This document shows, piece after piece, positions 42,918 through 51,792 of a DNA stretch of 64,000 nt. The translations under genes were made by a program, and so were the position numbers. Under the pieces are notes generated by a model, which ran no database searches, was not told where the DNA came from, and saw only the letters and a list, made by a program, of their open reading frames with translations. Each line of letters opens with the position of its first letter. Position 1 is the first letter of the stretch. This stretch comes from CAKSQF01 sp963628435 (GTDB lineage Bacteria; Bacillota; Clostridia; Oscillospirales; CAG-272), in contig CAVGEY010000010.1 of NCBI GenBank assembly GCA_963628435.1, positions 10,828 to 74,827 of the forward strand, written 5' to 3'.

Positions 42918-44576
42918 TTATTTTTTAGCAAAGCTGTCTTTTAATGTTACGATTCTGTTATATGTATTTGGATATTTAGTATCTTTAACGAAATATCCCA
43001 TTCTTACGAATTGGTATCTGTCTCCGGGTTTTGAATCCTCGAGTGAGAGTTCAGCTTTGCATCCCGTAAGTTTCTTTACAGAGTCGGGATTTAAGAAATC
43101 ATTGTATTCGGTGCCATCCGGCATATCATTCAAATCAGGAATAGTGAACAGCTTATCATACAATGTCACGTTTATATCTTTACAGTATTTTGCCGACAGC
43201 CAGTGTATGGTCCCTTTCACTTTACGATCTGTCGGATTACCGTTACCGACTTCCAAATCTGCCGTACAATGAATTTCACTTATTTCTCCGTTTTCATCCT
43301 TGATTACATCCGTACATTTGATTATATATGAGCCCATCAGTCTGACCTCTCCGTCGGGCTTCAATCTGAAAAATTTAGGAGGCGGATTATCGGAAAAATC
43401 AGATTTATCTATATATAATTCCTTTGTAAACGGTAAATTACGCGATCCGGAATTCTCAACAGTCGGATTATTGGGCAATGCGAAATATTCAATTTTGTCA
43501 TCGGGATAGTTATCAATAATAACTTTTACAGGATCAAACACGCATACTCTGCGCTCGGCTTGTGAATTTAATTCGTCGCGTACACATGATTCGAGTAATT
43601 CTATGTCAATTAGACTTTCGGTTTTGGCGATACCTGCTTTCTTTATAAACTCAAATATCGATGACGGCGTATATCCGCGTCTGCGTAATGCGCAAAGCGT
43701 AGGAAGTCTGGGATCATCCCATCCATCAGCGATTTGAGTTTCAACAAGCTTTCTGAGATAACGTTTGCTCATTACGGTATATGTGACGTTAAGACGTGCA
43801 AACTCTCTTTGTTTAGGACGTCGTGATCCCTTGAAGCAATTTTCTATAACCCAGTCATAAAGAGGTCTGTGATTTTCAAATTCAAGCGAACAAAGCGAAT
43901 ATGTTATTCCTTCAAGTGCATCTTGTATTGGGTGAGCAAAATCATACATAGGATAAATGCACCACTTATCTCCTTGACGGTGATGATGTGCATGAACGAT
44001 TCTATATATAGCAGGATCTCTCATATTGATATTCGGAGATGACATATCAATTTTTGCACGCAAGGTCTTTGCACCGTCGGGAAATTCTCCGTTTTTCATA
44101 CGTTGAAAAAGATCAAGATTTTCTTCAACAGATCTGTTACGATAGGGCGACTCAATGCCGGATTCTGTCAAAGTTCCCCTATATCGGCTCATCTCTTCTT
44201 TTGATAAATCACATACATAAGCTTTTCCTTCTCTTATCAGTTGAATAGCAAGTTCGTAGGTTTGATCAAAATAGTCTGAACCGTAGAAAATACCGCCGTT
44301 CGGTTCGCATCCGAGCCATTTTAAGTCTTCAAGAATTGAGTCAACATATTCGGTATCTTCCTTTGTAGGATTGGTGTCATCATATCTGAGATTAAAAAGT
44401 CCGTTGTATTTTTTTGCGGTCGTATAGTTTATGTAAATCGCCTTTGCACTTCCAATATGCAGATATCCGTTAGGTTCGGGAGGAAAACGAGTGTGTACTG
44501 TATTATTAACGCCGGCCGCAAGATCGGCATCAATTATTTCGTGAATAAAATTGCTTGCAATATCATCAGTATTCAT
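42918..44576 (-). CDS. glnS: Glutaminyl-tRNA synthetase
   Basis: Class I synthetase that charges tRNA-Gln directly. 552 residues: PPEPNGYLHIGS (32-43) with the HIGH motif, VMSKRYL (268-274) as KMSKS, then the two C-terminal anticodon-binding beta-barrels with GTIHWLSAKYCKDINVTLYD. This N-terminal motif and the barrels separate GlnRS from GluRS. Most Bacillota lack GlnRS and amidate Glu-tRNA-Gln instead, though some Clostridia have it. It lies 48 bases after gltX on the same strand and is probably co-transcribed. Its Shine-Dalgarno (GGCGGA) is rather far from the ATG. Confidence 0.95.
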   Translation of the reverse strand: MNTDDIASNFIHEIIDADLAAGVNNTVHTRFPPEPNGYLHIGSAKAIYINYTTAKKYNGLFNLRYDDTNPTKEDTEYVDSILEDLKWLGCEPNGGIFYGSDYFDQTYELAIQLIREGKAYVCDLSKEEMSRYRGTLTESGIESPYRNRSVEENLDLFQRMKNGEFPDGAKTLRAKIDMSSPNINMRDPAIYRIVHAHHHRQGDKWCIYPMYDFAHPIQDALEGITYSLCSLEFENHRPLYDWVIENCFKGSRRPKQREFARLNVTYTVMSKRYLRKLVETQIADGWDDPRLPTLCALRRRGYTPSSIFEFIKKAGIAKTESLIDIELLESCVRDELNSQAERRVCVFDPVKVIIDNYPDDKIEYFALPNNPTVENSGSRNLPFTKELYIDKSDFSDNPPPKFFRLKPDGEVRLMGSYIIKCTDVIKDENGEISEIHCTADLEVGNGNPTDRKVKGTIHWLSAKYCKDINVTLYDKLFTIPDLNDMPDGTEYNDFLNPDSVKKLTGCKAELSLEDSKPGDRYQFVRMGYFVKDTKYPNTYNRIVTLKDSFAKK

Positions 44577-44624
44577 AATTATTATAAATCCGCCTTTCTG
44601 TATAGCTTAATTCACATCATACAA

Positions 44625-46292
44625 TTATATTGAATATGCCGCTTTATTGAGTCGTTCAACCGATCTGCTGTAACCGAGAATCTGCATAATTTCCCAAAGA
44701 TCCGGAGAATTCAATCTTCCGGTTATTGCAATTCTTATAAACGAACTTACATCGCCCACATGACCTTTATAAGAATCGGGAGATAATTTATATTGCTTTA
44801 TGTCGGGTGAAAAACCGTTAATCTCGGCAACCTTTTTTACAAGCTCAAACCATTCATTATTGTCAAATGAACTGTCATATTCTTTTGAAAACATTAAGAG
44901 AATATTCTTTATATCGCTTTTATCGAATTGTTCGGAAAAATTGTCGATTCGTGAGAAGTATTCATCATAAAAGAATGACATATACGGTTTTACATCTGCC
45001 CAAGTGCAAATATCCTTACGCGGTTTTTTTCCTCCGCGTCCTATTGAAAGTATACGTTTTGCATAATTAGAATCATTTGACAGAATTTTCGCAAAATCAG
45101 TGTCATACGATTCGGCCCAATCAAGTGCGTAATCGTAAACCATATCGGCATTCATTCTCGATATTACATTTTTGGAAACATCATTAAGTTTGTCAAAATC
45201 AAACAGCGCGCCGGATGTTGACATTTTCTTAATACTAAACGGAAAATCAGTGTAGGGAAGAGTCGGATTAGCAGTACGCCACTCCTCAAAATTTGAATTA
45301 AGAAGAGTTAATACATATTCTATAACACATTCGGGAGCATAACCTGCAACCCTGTAATCAGACAAAGCAGCTCCATGATCTCGTTTAGACAGTTTCTTTT
45401 TCGAATTACCGTCCATTTTCATCAACTGAGCAATATGCATATACTTAGGCGGCTTAAATCCCAAATATCGGAAAAGCTGAAGATGCTTTGGAAGGCTCGG
45501 AAGCCATTCTTCGCCACGTATAACATGAGTAGTACCCATAAGATGATCGTCTATGGCATGCGCAAAATGATATGTCGGAATACCGTCACTCTTTAATAAT
45601 ACAAAATCTTCATCATTTTCGGGAAGTTCGAGTTTGCCTTTGATCAAATCCGTGCAAAAAACTTTCTTTTCTCCGTCTCCGTCAGATAAGATGCGGATAA
45701 CAAACGGGTGACCTGCGTCAAGCTCACTTTTAACTGTTTCAATATCAATATTACGAGCCTTAATCATTTCGGCGCGTTCTTTTTCACGGTCATCGTGCCA
45801 ATCTTTGGATTTAATCTCCGCTTTTTTATCGCTGTTCTGAATATGCTCATATTCTTCAACAGATGTGAAACAAGGATATGCTTTTCCTTCACGAATAAGC
45901 TGCTTTGCATATGTTTGATAAATTTCGGCACGTTGACTCTGACGATAAGGACCGTAAATCCCTAAATCACCATCAATCAAAGCGCCTTCATCAAATTTAA
46001 TTTTATAATAAGATAAAGTATTGATTAAATCCGCCTCAGCTCCTTTAACCTCGCGTTTGGAGTCGGTATCTTCAATACGAAGAAAAAAAACACCGCTTGA
46101 TTGATGAGCAAGTCTTTCATTGACAATAGCCGGAAACAATGTGCCGAAATGCATAAATCCGGTAGGACTTGGGGCAAGACGGGTAACTTTTGCACCTTCC
46201 GGTAAATTTCTGGCGGGAAATTTAGACTCAAAATCTTCGGGCAAGGTATTAATATTCGGAAACAGAAGTTCTGCCATAGAATTGTAATCCAT
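44625..46292 (-). CDS. gltX: Glutamyl-tRNA synthetase
   Basis: Class I synthetase for tRNA-Glu. 555 residues with APSPTGFMHFGT (40-51) as the HIGH region and KLSKR (300-304) as KMSKS. About 34 residues precede the catalytic fold (MAELLFPNINTLPEDFE), an extension seen in a clostridial subtype and absent from the classic enzyme, which begins almost at the HIGH region. The C-terminal anticodon domain is all-helical. With glnS next door, discriminating GluRS activity would be expected. It has its own promoter. Confidence 0.94.
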   Translation of the reverse strand: MDYNSMAELLFPNINTLPEDFESKFPARNLPEGAKVTRLAPSPTGFMHFGTLFPAIVNERLAHQSSGVFFLRIEDTDSKREVKGAEADLINTLSYYKIKFDEGALIDGDLGIYGPYRQSQRAEIYQTYAKQLIREGKAYPCFTSVEEYEHIQNSDKKAEIKSKDWHDDREKERAEMIKARNIDIETVKSELDAGHPFVIRILSDGDGEKKVFCTDLIKGKLELPENDEDFVLLKSDGIPTYHFAHAIDDHLMGTTHVIRGEEWLPSLPKHLQLFRYLGFKPPKYMHIAQLMKMDGNSKKKLSKRDHGAALSDYRVAGYAPECVIEYVLTLLNSNFEEWRTANPTLPYTDFPFSIKKMSTSGALFDFDKLNDVSKNVISRMNADMVYDYALDWAESYDTDFAKILSNDSNYAKRILSIGRGGKKPRKDICTWADVKPYMSFFYDEYFSRIDNFSEQFDKSDIKNILLMFSKEYDSSFDNNEWFELVKKVAEINGFSPDIKQYKLSPDSYKGHVGDVSSFIRIAITGRLNSPDLWEIMQILGYSRSVERLNKAAYSI

Positions 46293-46339
46293 AATAATTG
46301 CACTCCTAGAATAAATCTGATTCTATATCATAATGGTTA

Positions 46340-46368
46340 ATTATAACACATTTAATCGCTTTTGTCTA
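46340..46368 (-). promoter_or_regulatory. Sigma-A promoter of gltX-glnS
   Basis: Minus-strand TAGACA (46363-46368) and TATAAT (46340-46345), 17-base spacer, about 50 bases before the start codon. No T-box-like leader fits in that space. Confidence 0.7.
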
Positions 46369-46416
46369 CATATATTTTATAAAATTATATGTAGAAGGGT
46401 ATATGTTAAAATACAT

Positions 46417-46450
46417 TCAATTATACAAAATGATTATTTTGTATAATTGA
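46417..46450 (-). terminator. AT-rich 15-base inverted repeat, probable terminator of the oxidoreductase gene
   Basis: TCAATTATACAAAAT and its perfect complement around the loop GATT, 18 bases past the oxidoreductase stop codon. The downstream T tract is weak (TGTATTTTAAC), so an operator for a regulator is the alternative reading. Confidence 0.55.
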
Positions 46451-46468
46451 GAGAAGCATGCGAGCAGA

Positions 46469-47476
46469 TTATTGCTCGTATCCGATACTTTTTCTGATAT
46501 TATAAAGCATATTGACTGTATTCTTTGAATTTTCTATATTTTTTATATATTCCGGATTGTCGGGATTATTTATGTATGATATGAAATCTTCAAGCTCAAG
46601 GCTAAGACTTTTTTCAAAGTTTACTTCCTCCGATATGTTTTCAATATCTCCGGAATTGTGATAATATTTTACATTTTCAAGTCGTGAGATATTTTCGATT
46701 ATTATCGATCCTTTTTTTGTAATTATTTCGCTCGGCATTATATTTGATGCGATTTTTGATATTACGGCATTTACGCTGAAATTATTATATTTTATCAGCA
46801 GATTATCGGTTATATCTATTTTTGTCTCTCCGAATATCGAGTTTGCTTTAATATCTTGCGGTTTACCGAACAGCTGATAAACAAAACTTAAAACATATAC
46901 TCCCAGGTCCATTAAAGCCCCACCGAAGCATTCTTTGCTGAATGTTGATGCTACTATTCCTTCATTAAGAAGCTGAAGTTTTGATGATCGTTGACAAAAA
47001 TTCAAATTTGCGGAAACTATCTCATTTTCATTGATTAACTCTTTTATTCTGCTTATCCACGGCAGATGCGCGTTCATCATAGCCTCAAGATAAATCAATT
47101 TTCTATTGTTAGAAATTTCACAAAGTTTGTCGTATTCCCACGGATACACACATATCGGTTTCTCGCAAAGAATATGCTTCCCTGCATTTAACAATAATTT
47201 TGACTGAGAAAAATGCATATAATTAGGTGATGCAATATATACGGCATCTATAGTTTTGTCATTAGCCAAATCAATTATATTGTCATAAAGTTTTATATCT
47301 TTTTTTTGCCCGATTTTTTTAACAAACTCGTCCGCATGTGATAATTTTCTTGAATATTGAGCACAATATGACGCGTTATCACTTTTGTTTATGACTTCAA
47401 TCATTTTTTCGGGCAGCCAAAAGCTGCCTATTACCGCAATATTTATCTTTTTTTTACATTCTTGGTTCATGAACAT
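46469..47476 (-). CDS. Gfo/Idh/MocA family oxidoreductase
   Basis: NAD(P)-dependent sugar or polyol dehydrogenase family, 335 residues. The Rossmann start is KKINIAVIGSFWLPEKMIEV, a degenerate form of the usual GxGxxG loop. The family lysine is in ILCEKPICV, YIASPNYMHFSQS is the cofactor-side strand, and GGALMDLGVYVLSF is the active-site helix. The substrate cannot be read from the sequence. I chose the ATG at 47476, which has AAAGGA six bases ahead, over the longer frame. It is divergent from a GH42 beta-galactosidase gene, which suggests a carbohydrate role. Confidence 0.85.
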   Translation of the reverse strand: MFMNQECKKKINIAVIGSFWLPEKMIEVINKSDNASYCAQYSRKLSHADEFVKKIGQKKDIKLYDNIIDLANDKTIDAVYIASPNYMHFSQSKLLLNAGKHILCEKPICVYPWEYDKLCEISNNRKLIYLEAMMNAHLPWISRIKELINENEIVSANLNFCQRSSKLQLLNEGIVASTFSKECFGGALMDLGVYVLSFVYQLFGKPQDIKANSIFGETKIDITDNLLIKYNNFSVNAVISKIASNIMPSEIITKKGSIIIENISRLENVKYYHNSGDIENISEEVNFEKSLSLELEDFISYINNPDNPEYIKNIENSKNTVNMLYNIRKSIGYEQ

Positions 47477-47503
47477 TTTTTCCTTTCTCAATCTTACATT
47501 TGT

Positions 47504-47531
47504 ATTATATCACATAAAATCATACTATCAA
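47504..47531 (-). promoter_or_regulatory. Promoter of the oxidoreductase gene
   Basis: Minus-strand TTGATA (47526-47531) and TATAAT (47504-47509), 16-base spacer. Confidence 0.6.
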
Positions 47532-47561
47532 TAATTTTATTTCTTATTATATTAACTTTTA

Positions 47562-47590
47562 TTGACATTTAGAAATTTTTAGGATAAAAT
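47562..47590 (+). promoter_or_regulatory. Promoter of the GH42 gene
   Basis: TTGACA (47562-47567) and TAAAAT (47585-47590), 17-base spacer. Confidence 0.75.
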
Positions 47591-47629
47591 GAGTATGTTA
47601 GTTTTATATCGAAAGGATTGACAAATAGA

Positions 47630-49600
47630 ATGATAACACCTTTTCTCGGATGTGCCTATTATCCCGAAGATTGGGACGAGGATCAAATTGACTATGACAT
47701 TTCAATGATGAAAAACGCAGGAATTACCTGTGCCCGTATTGGTGAATTCGCATGGCGAAAAATGGAGCCTCAACGCGGAAACTATAATTTTGAATGGCTT
47801 CATAATGTTGTTAATAAGCTCGGAAATGCCGGTATTTCAGTTATTATGGGAACACCGACTGCGACACCTCCGATTTGGCTTTCACGCGAATATCCGGATG
47901 TTCTTGAACTTATGGAAAACGGAGTGAGAAAAAATCATGGTGGCAGAAGGCATTGTTGCTCTAACAATCCACATTACCTTGAGGCATGCGATTCGATTGT
48001 CAATGCACTTGGCAAAGAATTTGGAAATGACAATAATATTATTGCATGGCAGATAGATAATGAGATTTATTCTTGGGGCAACGGATGCGTTTGTCAATAC
48101 TGCGTTGAACACTTCCATAAGGTGCTTGAACAAAAATATAAAACAATAGAAAATCTAAACTCAAGTTGGAACCTGAATTTATTCAGTCAGGCCTATGACA
48201 GCTTTGACGATATTCCGGCTGCGGTTAACACTTGGCACAATCCGCATATTCGGTTTGAATGGATAACATCCCATCAAGAAGCGAATATTGATTTTGTCCA
48301 TCGTCAAGCCGATATTTTGAGAAAATATACCGATAAACCGATTGGCACGGATATGATGCCTGTTAATGGTGTTGATTATGAAAAGATGAACGAGAGCCTT
48401 GATGTGGCAATGTTCAATCATTATAATGAGCCGTCAAATATAGGAGATCTTCCCTTCTGGTTTAGCTATCTGAGAACACTGAAAACCAAACCTTTTTGGA
48501 ACACGGAAACAGCGACAACATGGAACGGGAGCGAGGCAATAACTCAATTTCTTAAGCCCGAGGGCTACTGCCGTCTTAACAGTTGGATGCCTGTCGCACT
48601 TGGAGGAGATGCCAACCTTTATTGGCTTTGGAGACAGCACTGGGCCGGTCACGAACTGATTCACGGCGCAGTTCTATATCCCAACGGCAGACCGATGCAC
48701 ACTTTTGATGAAATACGCCAAACCGCCGATGAATTCAACAAGGCATCAAAATTTATAAATGAAACCAAAGTCAAAACCGATACGGCCGTGCTGTTTACAT
48801 CTAAAAACTGGAATCTTTTTGAAACTCAGCCCGTTATTGCAAACAACAGCTACATTTCCGGGGTTCAGGACACAGTACATGCGTTAACATCGCTGGGAAT
48901 CTGTCCCGATGTAATAGGCTCGCATGTTGATCTTGATAAATATAAGATTATATTTTCGAGAAACATGTTAACTCTTGAAGATAATAACTTGTCCGAAAGA
49001 CTCGAAAAATGGATATCAAACGGCGGTATACTTGTATCCGGTCCGATGACCGATATAAGGACAGCGATAGGAACGCACTATAAAGACAGAGGAATGGGAA
49101 TTCTCGAACGTTTAACTTCCGTTAAACTTCTTCATACAATTCCAACCGACGGTAAGTATTTAACCGCATCATGGGATGACGGCAGCGAGCTTAAATTTCA
49201 CAGATGGACCGAGCTTTACAGCGATGGAGGAAATGTACTTGCCACGGTAAAATCGGGTAATTCATCTTTAATAGGCAAGTCCATTATCTCTTCATTTGAT
49301 TATGGAAAAGGAAAAATCATATTGTGCGGTGCGATGCTTGATATGTGCGACTTGACAAAACTCTGTTCCTATGCGCTTAATCTCGCAGATACACAAAACA
49401 TAAAGTTTAACGGCAATCTGGTCGTGGTTCCAAGATGTGGGAACGGTACGGAAGGTCTGATAGTAATGGAAATAGGCTATAATAACGGAAATATCGAACT
49501 CGAAAGACCGATGAGAAATTTGTTTACCGGTGAAAGATATAATAAAGGAACTCTTGAAGTTAAACCGTATGATGTAATTGTTTTGGAAAATTGCGATTAA
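47630..49600 (+). CDS. Beta-galactosidase, glycoside hydrolase family 42
   Basis: 656 residues, cytoplasmic (no signal peptide). The TIM barrel starts with GCAYYPEDWDEDQIDYD; the acid/base Glu145 is in AWQIDNEIYSWG and the likely nucleophile Glu293 is in PFWNTETATTW. The zinc-site cysteines of the family are present (HCCSNN, CVCQYC). A trimerisation domain (about 390-590) and a small beta domain follow. It would cleave short galactosides imported into the cell. AAAGGA lies twelve bases before the ATG at 47630. The neighbouring divergent oxidoreductase may act on the same sugars. Confidence 0.95.
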   Translation: MITPFLGCAYYPEDWDEDQIDYDISMMKNAGITCARIGEFAWRKMEPQRGNYNFEWLHNVVNKLGNAGISVIMGTPTATPPIWLSREYPDVLELMENGVRKNHGGRRHCCSNNPHYLEACDSIVNALGKEFGNDNNIIAWQIDNEIYSWGNGCVCQYCVEHFHKVLEQKYKTIENLNSSWNLNLFSQAYDSFDDIPAAVNTWHNPHIRFEWITSHQEANIDFVHRQADILRKYTDKPIGTDMMPVNGVDYEKMNESLDVAMFNHYNEPSNIGDLPFWFSYLRTLKTKPFWNTETATTWNGSEAITQFLKPEGYCRLNSWMPVALGGDANLYWLWRQHWAGHELIHGAVLYPNGRPMHTFDEIRQTADEFNKASKFINETKVKTDTAVLFTSKNWNLFETQPVIANNSYISGVQDTVHALTSLGICPDVIGSHVDLDKYKIIFSRNMLTLEDNNLSERLEKWISNGGILVSGPMTDIRTAIGTHYKDRGMGILERLTSVKLLHTIPTDGKYLTASWDDGSELKFHRWTELYSDGGNVLATVKSGNSSLIGKSIISSFDYGKGKIILCGAMLDMCDLTKLCSYALNLADTQNIKFNGNLVVVPRCGNGTEGLIVMEIGYNNGNIELERPMRNLFTGERYNKGTLEVKPYDVIVLENCD

Positions 49601-49653
49601 AATACTTTATCCGAATAAAATGTAAAAAAATTAATTAAATTAATAAAAATGAC

Positions 49654-49682
49654 TTTATTTTTTCTGAAAAAAGTTATATAAT
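49654..49682 (+). promoter_or_regulatory. Promoter of fba
   Basis: TTTATT (49654-49659) and TATAAT (49677-49682), 17-base spacer, in an otherwise AT-rich spacer. Confidence 0.65.
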
Positions 49683-49719
49683 AACCGAGTAATAAATATA
49701 AATCTTAAGGAGCATAAAG

Positions 49720-50583
49720 ATGTTAGTTAACGCAAAAGAAATGCTTGTAAAAGCCAAAAAAGAGCATTATGCAGTCGGACAGTTCAACATTAACAATCTC
49801 GAGTGGACAAAAGCCATTCTTTTAACCGCTCAAGAAATGAATAGTCCGGTAATCCTCGGCGTATCGGAAGGTGCCGGAAAATACATGACAGGATTTGACA
49901 CCGTTGCCGCTATGGTCAGAGCAATGGACAAGAGCCTTAATATAACAGTTCCGGTTGCACTTCATCTTGACCACGGCACATATGAAGGATGCTATAAATG
50001 TGTCAAAGCAGGCTTTACATCAATAATGTTTGACGGTTCTCATTACCCGATTGCAGAAAATGTAGAAAAGACAACCGAACTTGTTCATGTTGCAAATGCT
50101 TTGGGTCTTTCAATAGAAGCAGAAGTTGGATCAATCGGAGGCGAAGAAGACGGCGTTGTCGGAATGGGCGAATGTGCCGATCCGAACGAGTGCAAGATGA
50201 TTGCAGATCTCGGTGTAACTATGTTAGCTGCCGGCATAGGTAATATCCACGGAAAATATCCCGCAAACTGGCCGGGGCTTTCTTTTGAAACACTTGCCGC
50301 TGTTTCGGAAAAAGTCGGTGATATGCCGCTTGTACTTCACGGCGGAACAGGAATACCCAGCGATATGATAAAGAAAGCTATTTCTCTCGGTGTTTCAAAG
50401 ATTAACGTAAATACAGAATGCCAGCTTACATTTGCAGCTGCCACCCGTGAATATATTGAAGCCGGAAAAGATTTGTCCGGAAAAGGATTCGATCCCAGAA
50501 AGCTTCTTGCGCCCGGAACAGAGGCAATTAAACAAACGGTCAGAGAAAAAATCGAGCTTTTCGGCTCTGCTGACAAGGCTTAA
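49720..50583 (+). CDS. fba: Fructose-bisphosphate aldolase, class II
   Basis: Zinc enzyme that splits fructose 1,6-bisphosphate into dihydroxyacetone phosphate and glyceraldehyde 3-phosphate. 287 residues: HLDHGTYEGCYKCVKAGF (Asp84 catalytic, His85 zinc ligand), SIMFDGSHYPIAENV, EAEVGSIGGEEDGVVG, and the phosphate-binding LVLHGGTGIP and SKINVNTECQ. AAGGAG precedes the ATG. It has its own promoter and a strong terminator, like gap and pgi in this window. Confidence 0.97.
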   Translation: MLVNAKEMLVKAKKEHYAVGQFNINNLEWTKAILLTAQEMNSPVILGVSEGAGKYMTGFDTVAAMVRAMDKSLNITVPVALHLDHGTYEGCYKCVKAGFTSIMFDGSHYPIAENVEKTTELVHVANALGLSIEAEVGSIGGEEDGVVGMGECADPNECKMIADLGVTMLAAGIGNIHGKYPANWPGLSFETLAAVSEKVGDMPLVLHGGTGIPSDMIKKAISLGVSKINVNTECQLTFAAATREYIEAGKDLSGKGFDPRKLLAPGTEAIKQTVREKIELFGSADKA

Positions 50584-50622
50584 CTTTTCTTTGGGACGGT
50601 CTAATAGCTGTCCTTCAAATTC

Positions 50623-50669
50623 AAGAGCAGCCGACTATTGATTTCGTATCAATAGTCGGCTGCTCTTTT
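50623..50669. terminator. Strong terminator between fba and the exonuclease gene
   Basis: Perfect 20-base stem beginning AAGAGCAGCCGACTATTGAT with the five-base loop TTCGT, then TTTTA. It serves both converging genes; its edge touches the exonuclease stop codon. Confidence 0.9.
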
Positions 50670-51750
50670 AACTTTCAATCGGTTTAATTTCACCGTTATC
50701 TATTTTGTATTTTTTACAATTCATCAATTCGTCAAGTGATATGCCCAATATATTAACAAAATCAAGAAAACTGATAATCGTTACATCTTTTCCGTTTGCT
50801 ATTTCCTTCATTATCTTATTATATCTCGGACATTTTTTTTGCGAACCATCGGATTTAACGGCATCATATCTCACAAAAAAGTCAGAACGACTTGCGACTG
50901 AAGTATATTTTCCACCAAGAGAAGATATTTTCTCGGCAATAAAAATCATTTGATTAAAATGTTTTTCTTCGTAAATAGCCGAGATACAAACATTTTTACC
51001 ATAAAGCGGTGCATTCAAATCAGGTGAGGAAAGATTGTTAAGAGTAGCAACATATCTTTGAAAGATTTTATATCTTTGAGAAAATCTCGTCATTTTGTTG
51101 CCGGTTTTTTTTGAATCGATATGAACATCCTTAGATGTTTTTTCTTCTTTCGGAGGATTAAAAACCCAGCTGAGCAATCCATCATTCATTTCACCGACAG
51201 AACAAGGATAACTGCTGATAAGATCGCAAACATCCTTCCCTGTTAATTCGCAAAGATTCTGCAAAACCTCCATTGTCATTCTGGCATCAATATCACTTTT
51301 ATGGACATCTTGATTCTCCGGGATATTATATTGGTTACACAAACCGATAAGAGACGGCTGATTTTTCAGCTCATTATAACACATATACATTTTCTGAACA
51401 TCATAAAAGCGATAGTTTATTGACGGAAGATTATATCTTATACATTCGTCTCTGACATATCTTGCATCATTTGAAGCTGAAAATCCAAATACCAATGATT
51501 CCGGATCGGATAAAAGTGCATCTATTTCGTCGTAAAACAAAGGGAAAAGCGGTGCAGACTTAAACTCACTTTTTGAATATGCGAGTTTAATATCCGGTCC
51601 GAGATTAAACTTTGAATCGGGATTGACTATCATATCATGCTGCTCTTGTATCTCGAAATTTTCATTTGTAATAACATACCCGAACGAACAAATCTTTCCT
51701 TTACCTTGAAAGCAGTTTGCACATTCAATATCAAAAAAAACAAACCTCAT
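50668..51750 (-). CDS. DnaQ-like 3'-5' exonuclease with a C-terminal BRCT-like domain
   Basis: 360 residues. The N-terminal half is a DEDDh exonuclease: FFDIECANC gives the first Asp and Glu (7 and 9), SASNDARYVRDE the second Asp, and VHKSDIDARM the His and last Asp. Residues about 245-300 (LYGKNVCISAIYEE...EKISSLGGKYTSVASRSDFFV) look like a BRCT domain, as in some polymerase-associated or NAD-ligase proteins. There is no polymerase or helicase part. Proofreading or processing of nucleic acid ends is plausible. The ATG at 50 bases past the SpoIID-like gene (51750) has AAAGGG upstream; a TTG one codon earlier is possible. Confidence 0.8.
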   Translation of the reverse strand: MRFVFFDIECANCFQGKGKICSFGYVITNENFEIQEQHDMIVNPDSKFNLGPDIKLAYSKSEFKSAPLFPLFYDEIDALLSDPESLVFGFSASNDARYVRDECIRYNLPSINYRFYDVQKMYMCYNELKNQPSLIGLCNQYNIPENQDVHKSDIDARMTMEVLQNLCELTGKDVCDLISSYPCSVGEMNDGLLSWVFNPPKEEKTSKDVHIDSKKTGNKMTRFSQRYKIFQRYVATLNNLSSPDLNAPLYGKNVCISAIYEEKHFNQMIFIAEKISSLGGKYTSVASRSDFFVRYDAVKSDGSQKKCPRYNKIMKEIANGKDVTIISFLDFVNILGISLDELMNCKKYKIDNGEIKPIES

Positions 51751-51792
51751 CAAATTTCCCTTTGCAATATATATAAAATTTTCACCAGACGT

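Noticed and set aside
46293..46468. T-box leader for gltX
   Set aside because: The promoter sits about 50 bases from the start codon and no T-box sequence is visible.
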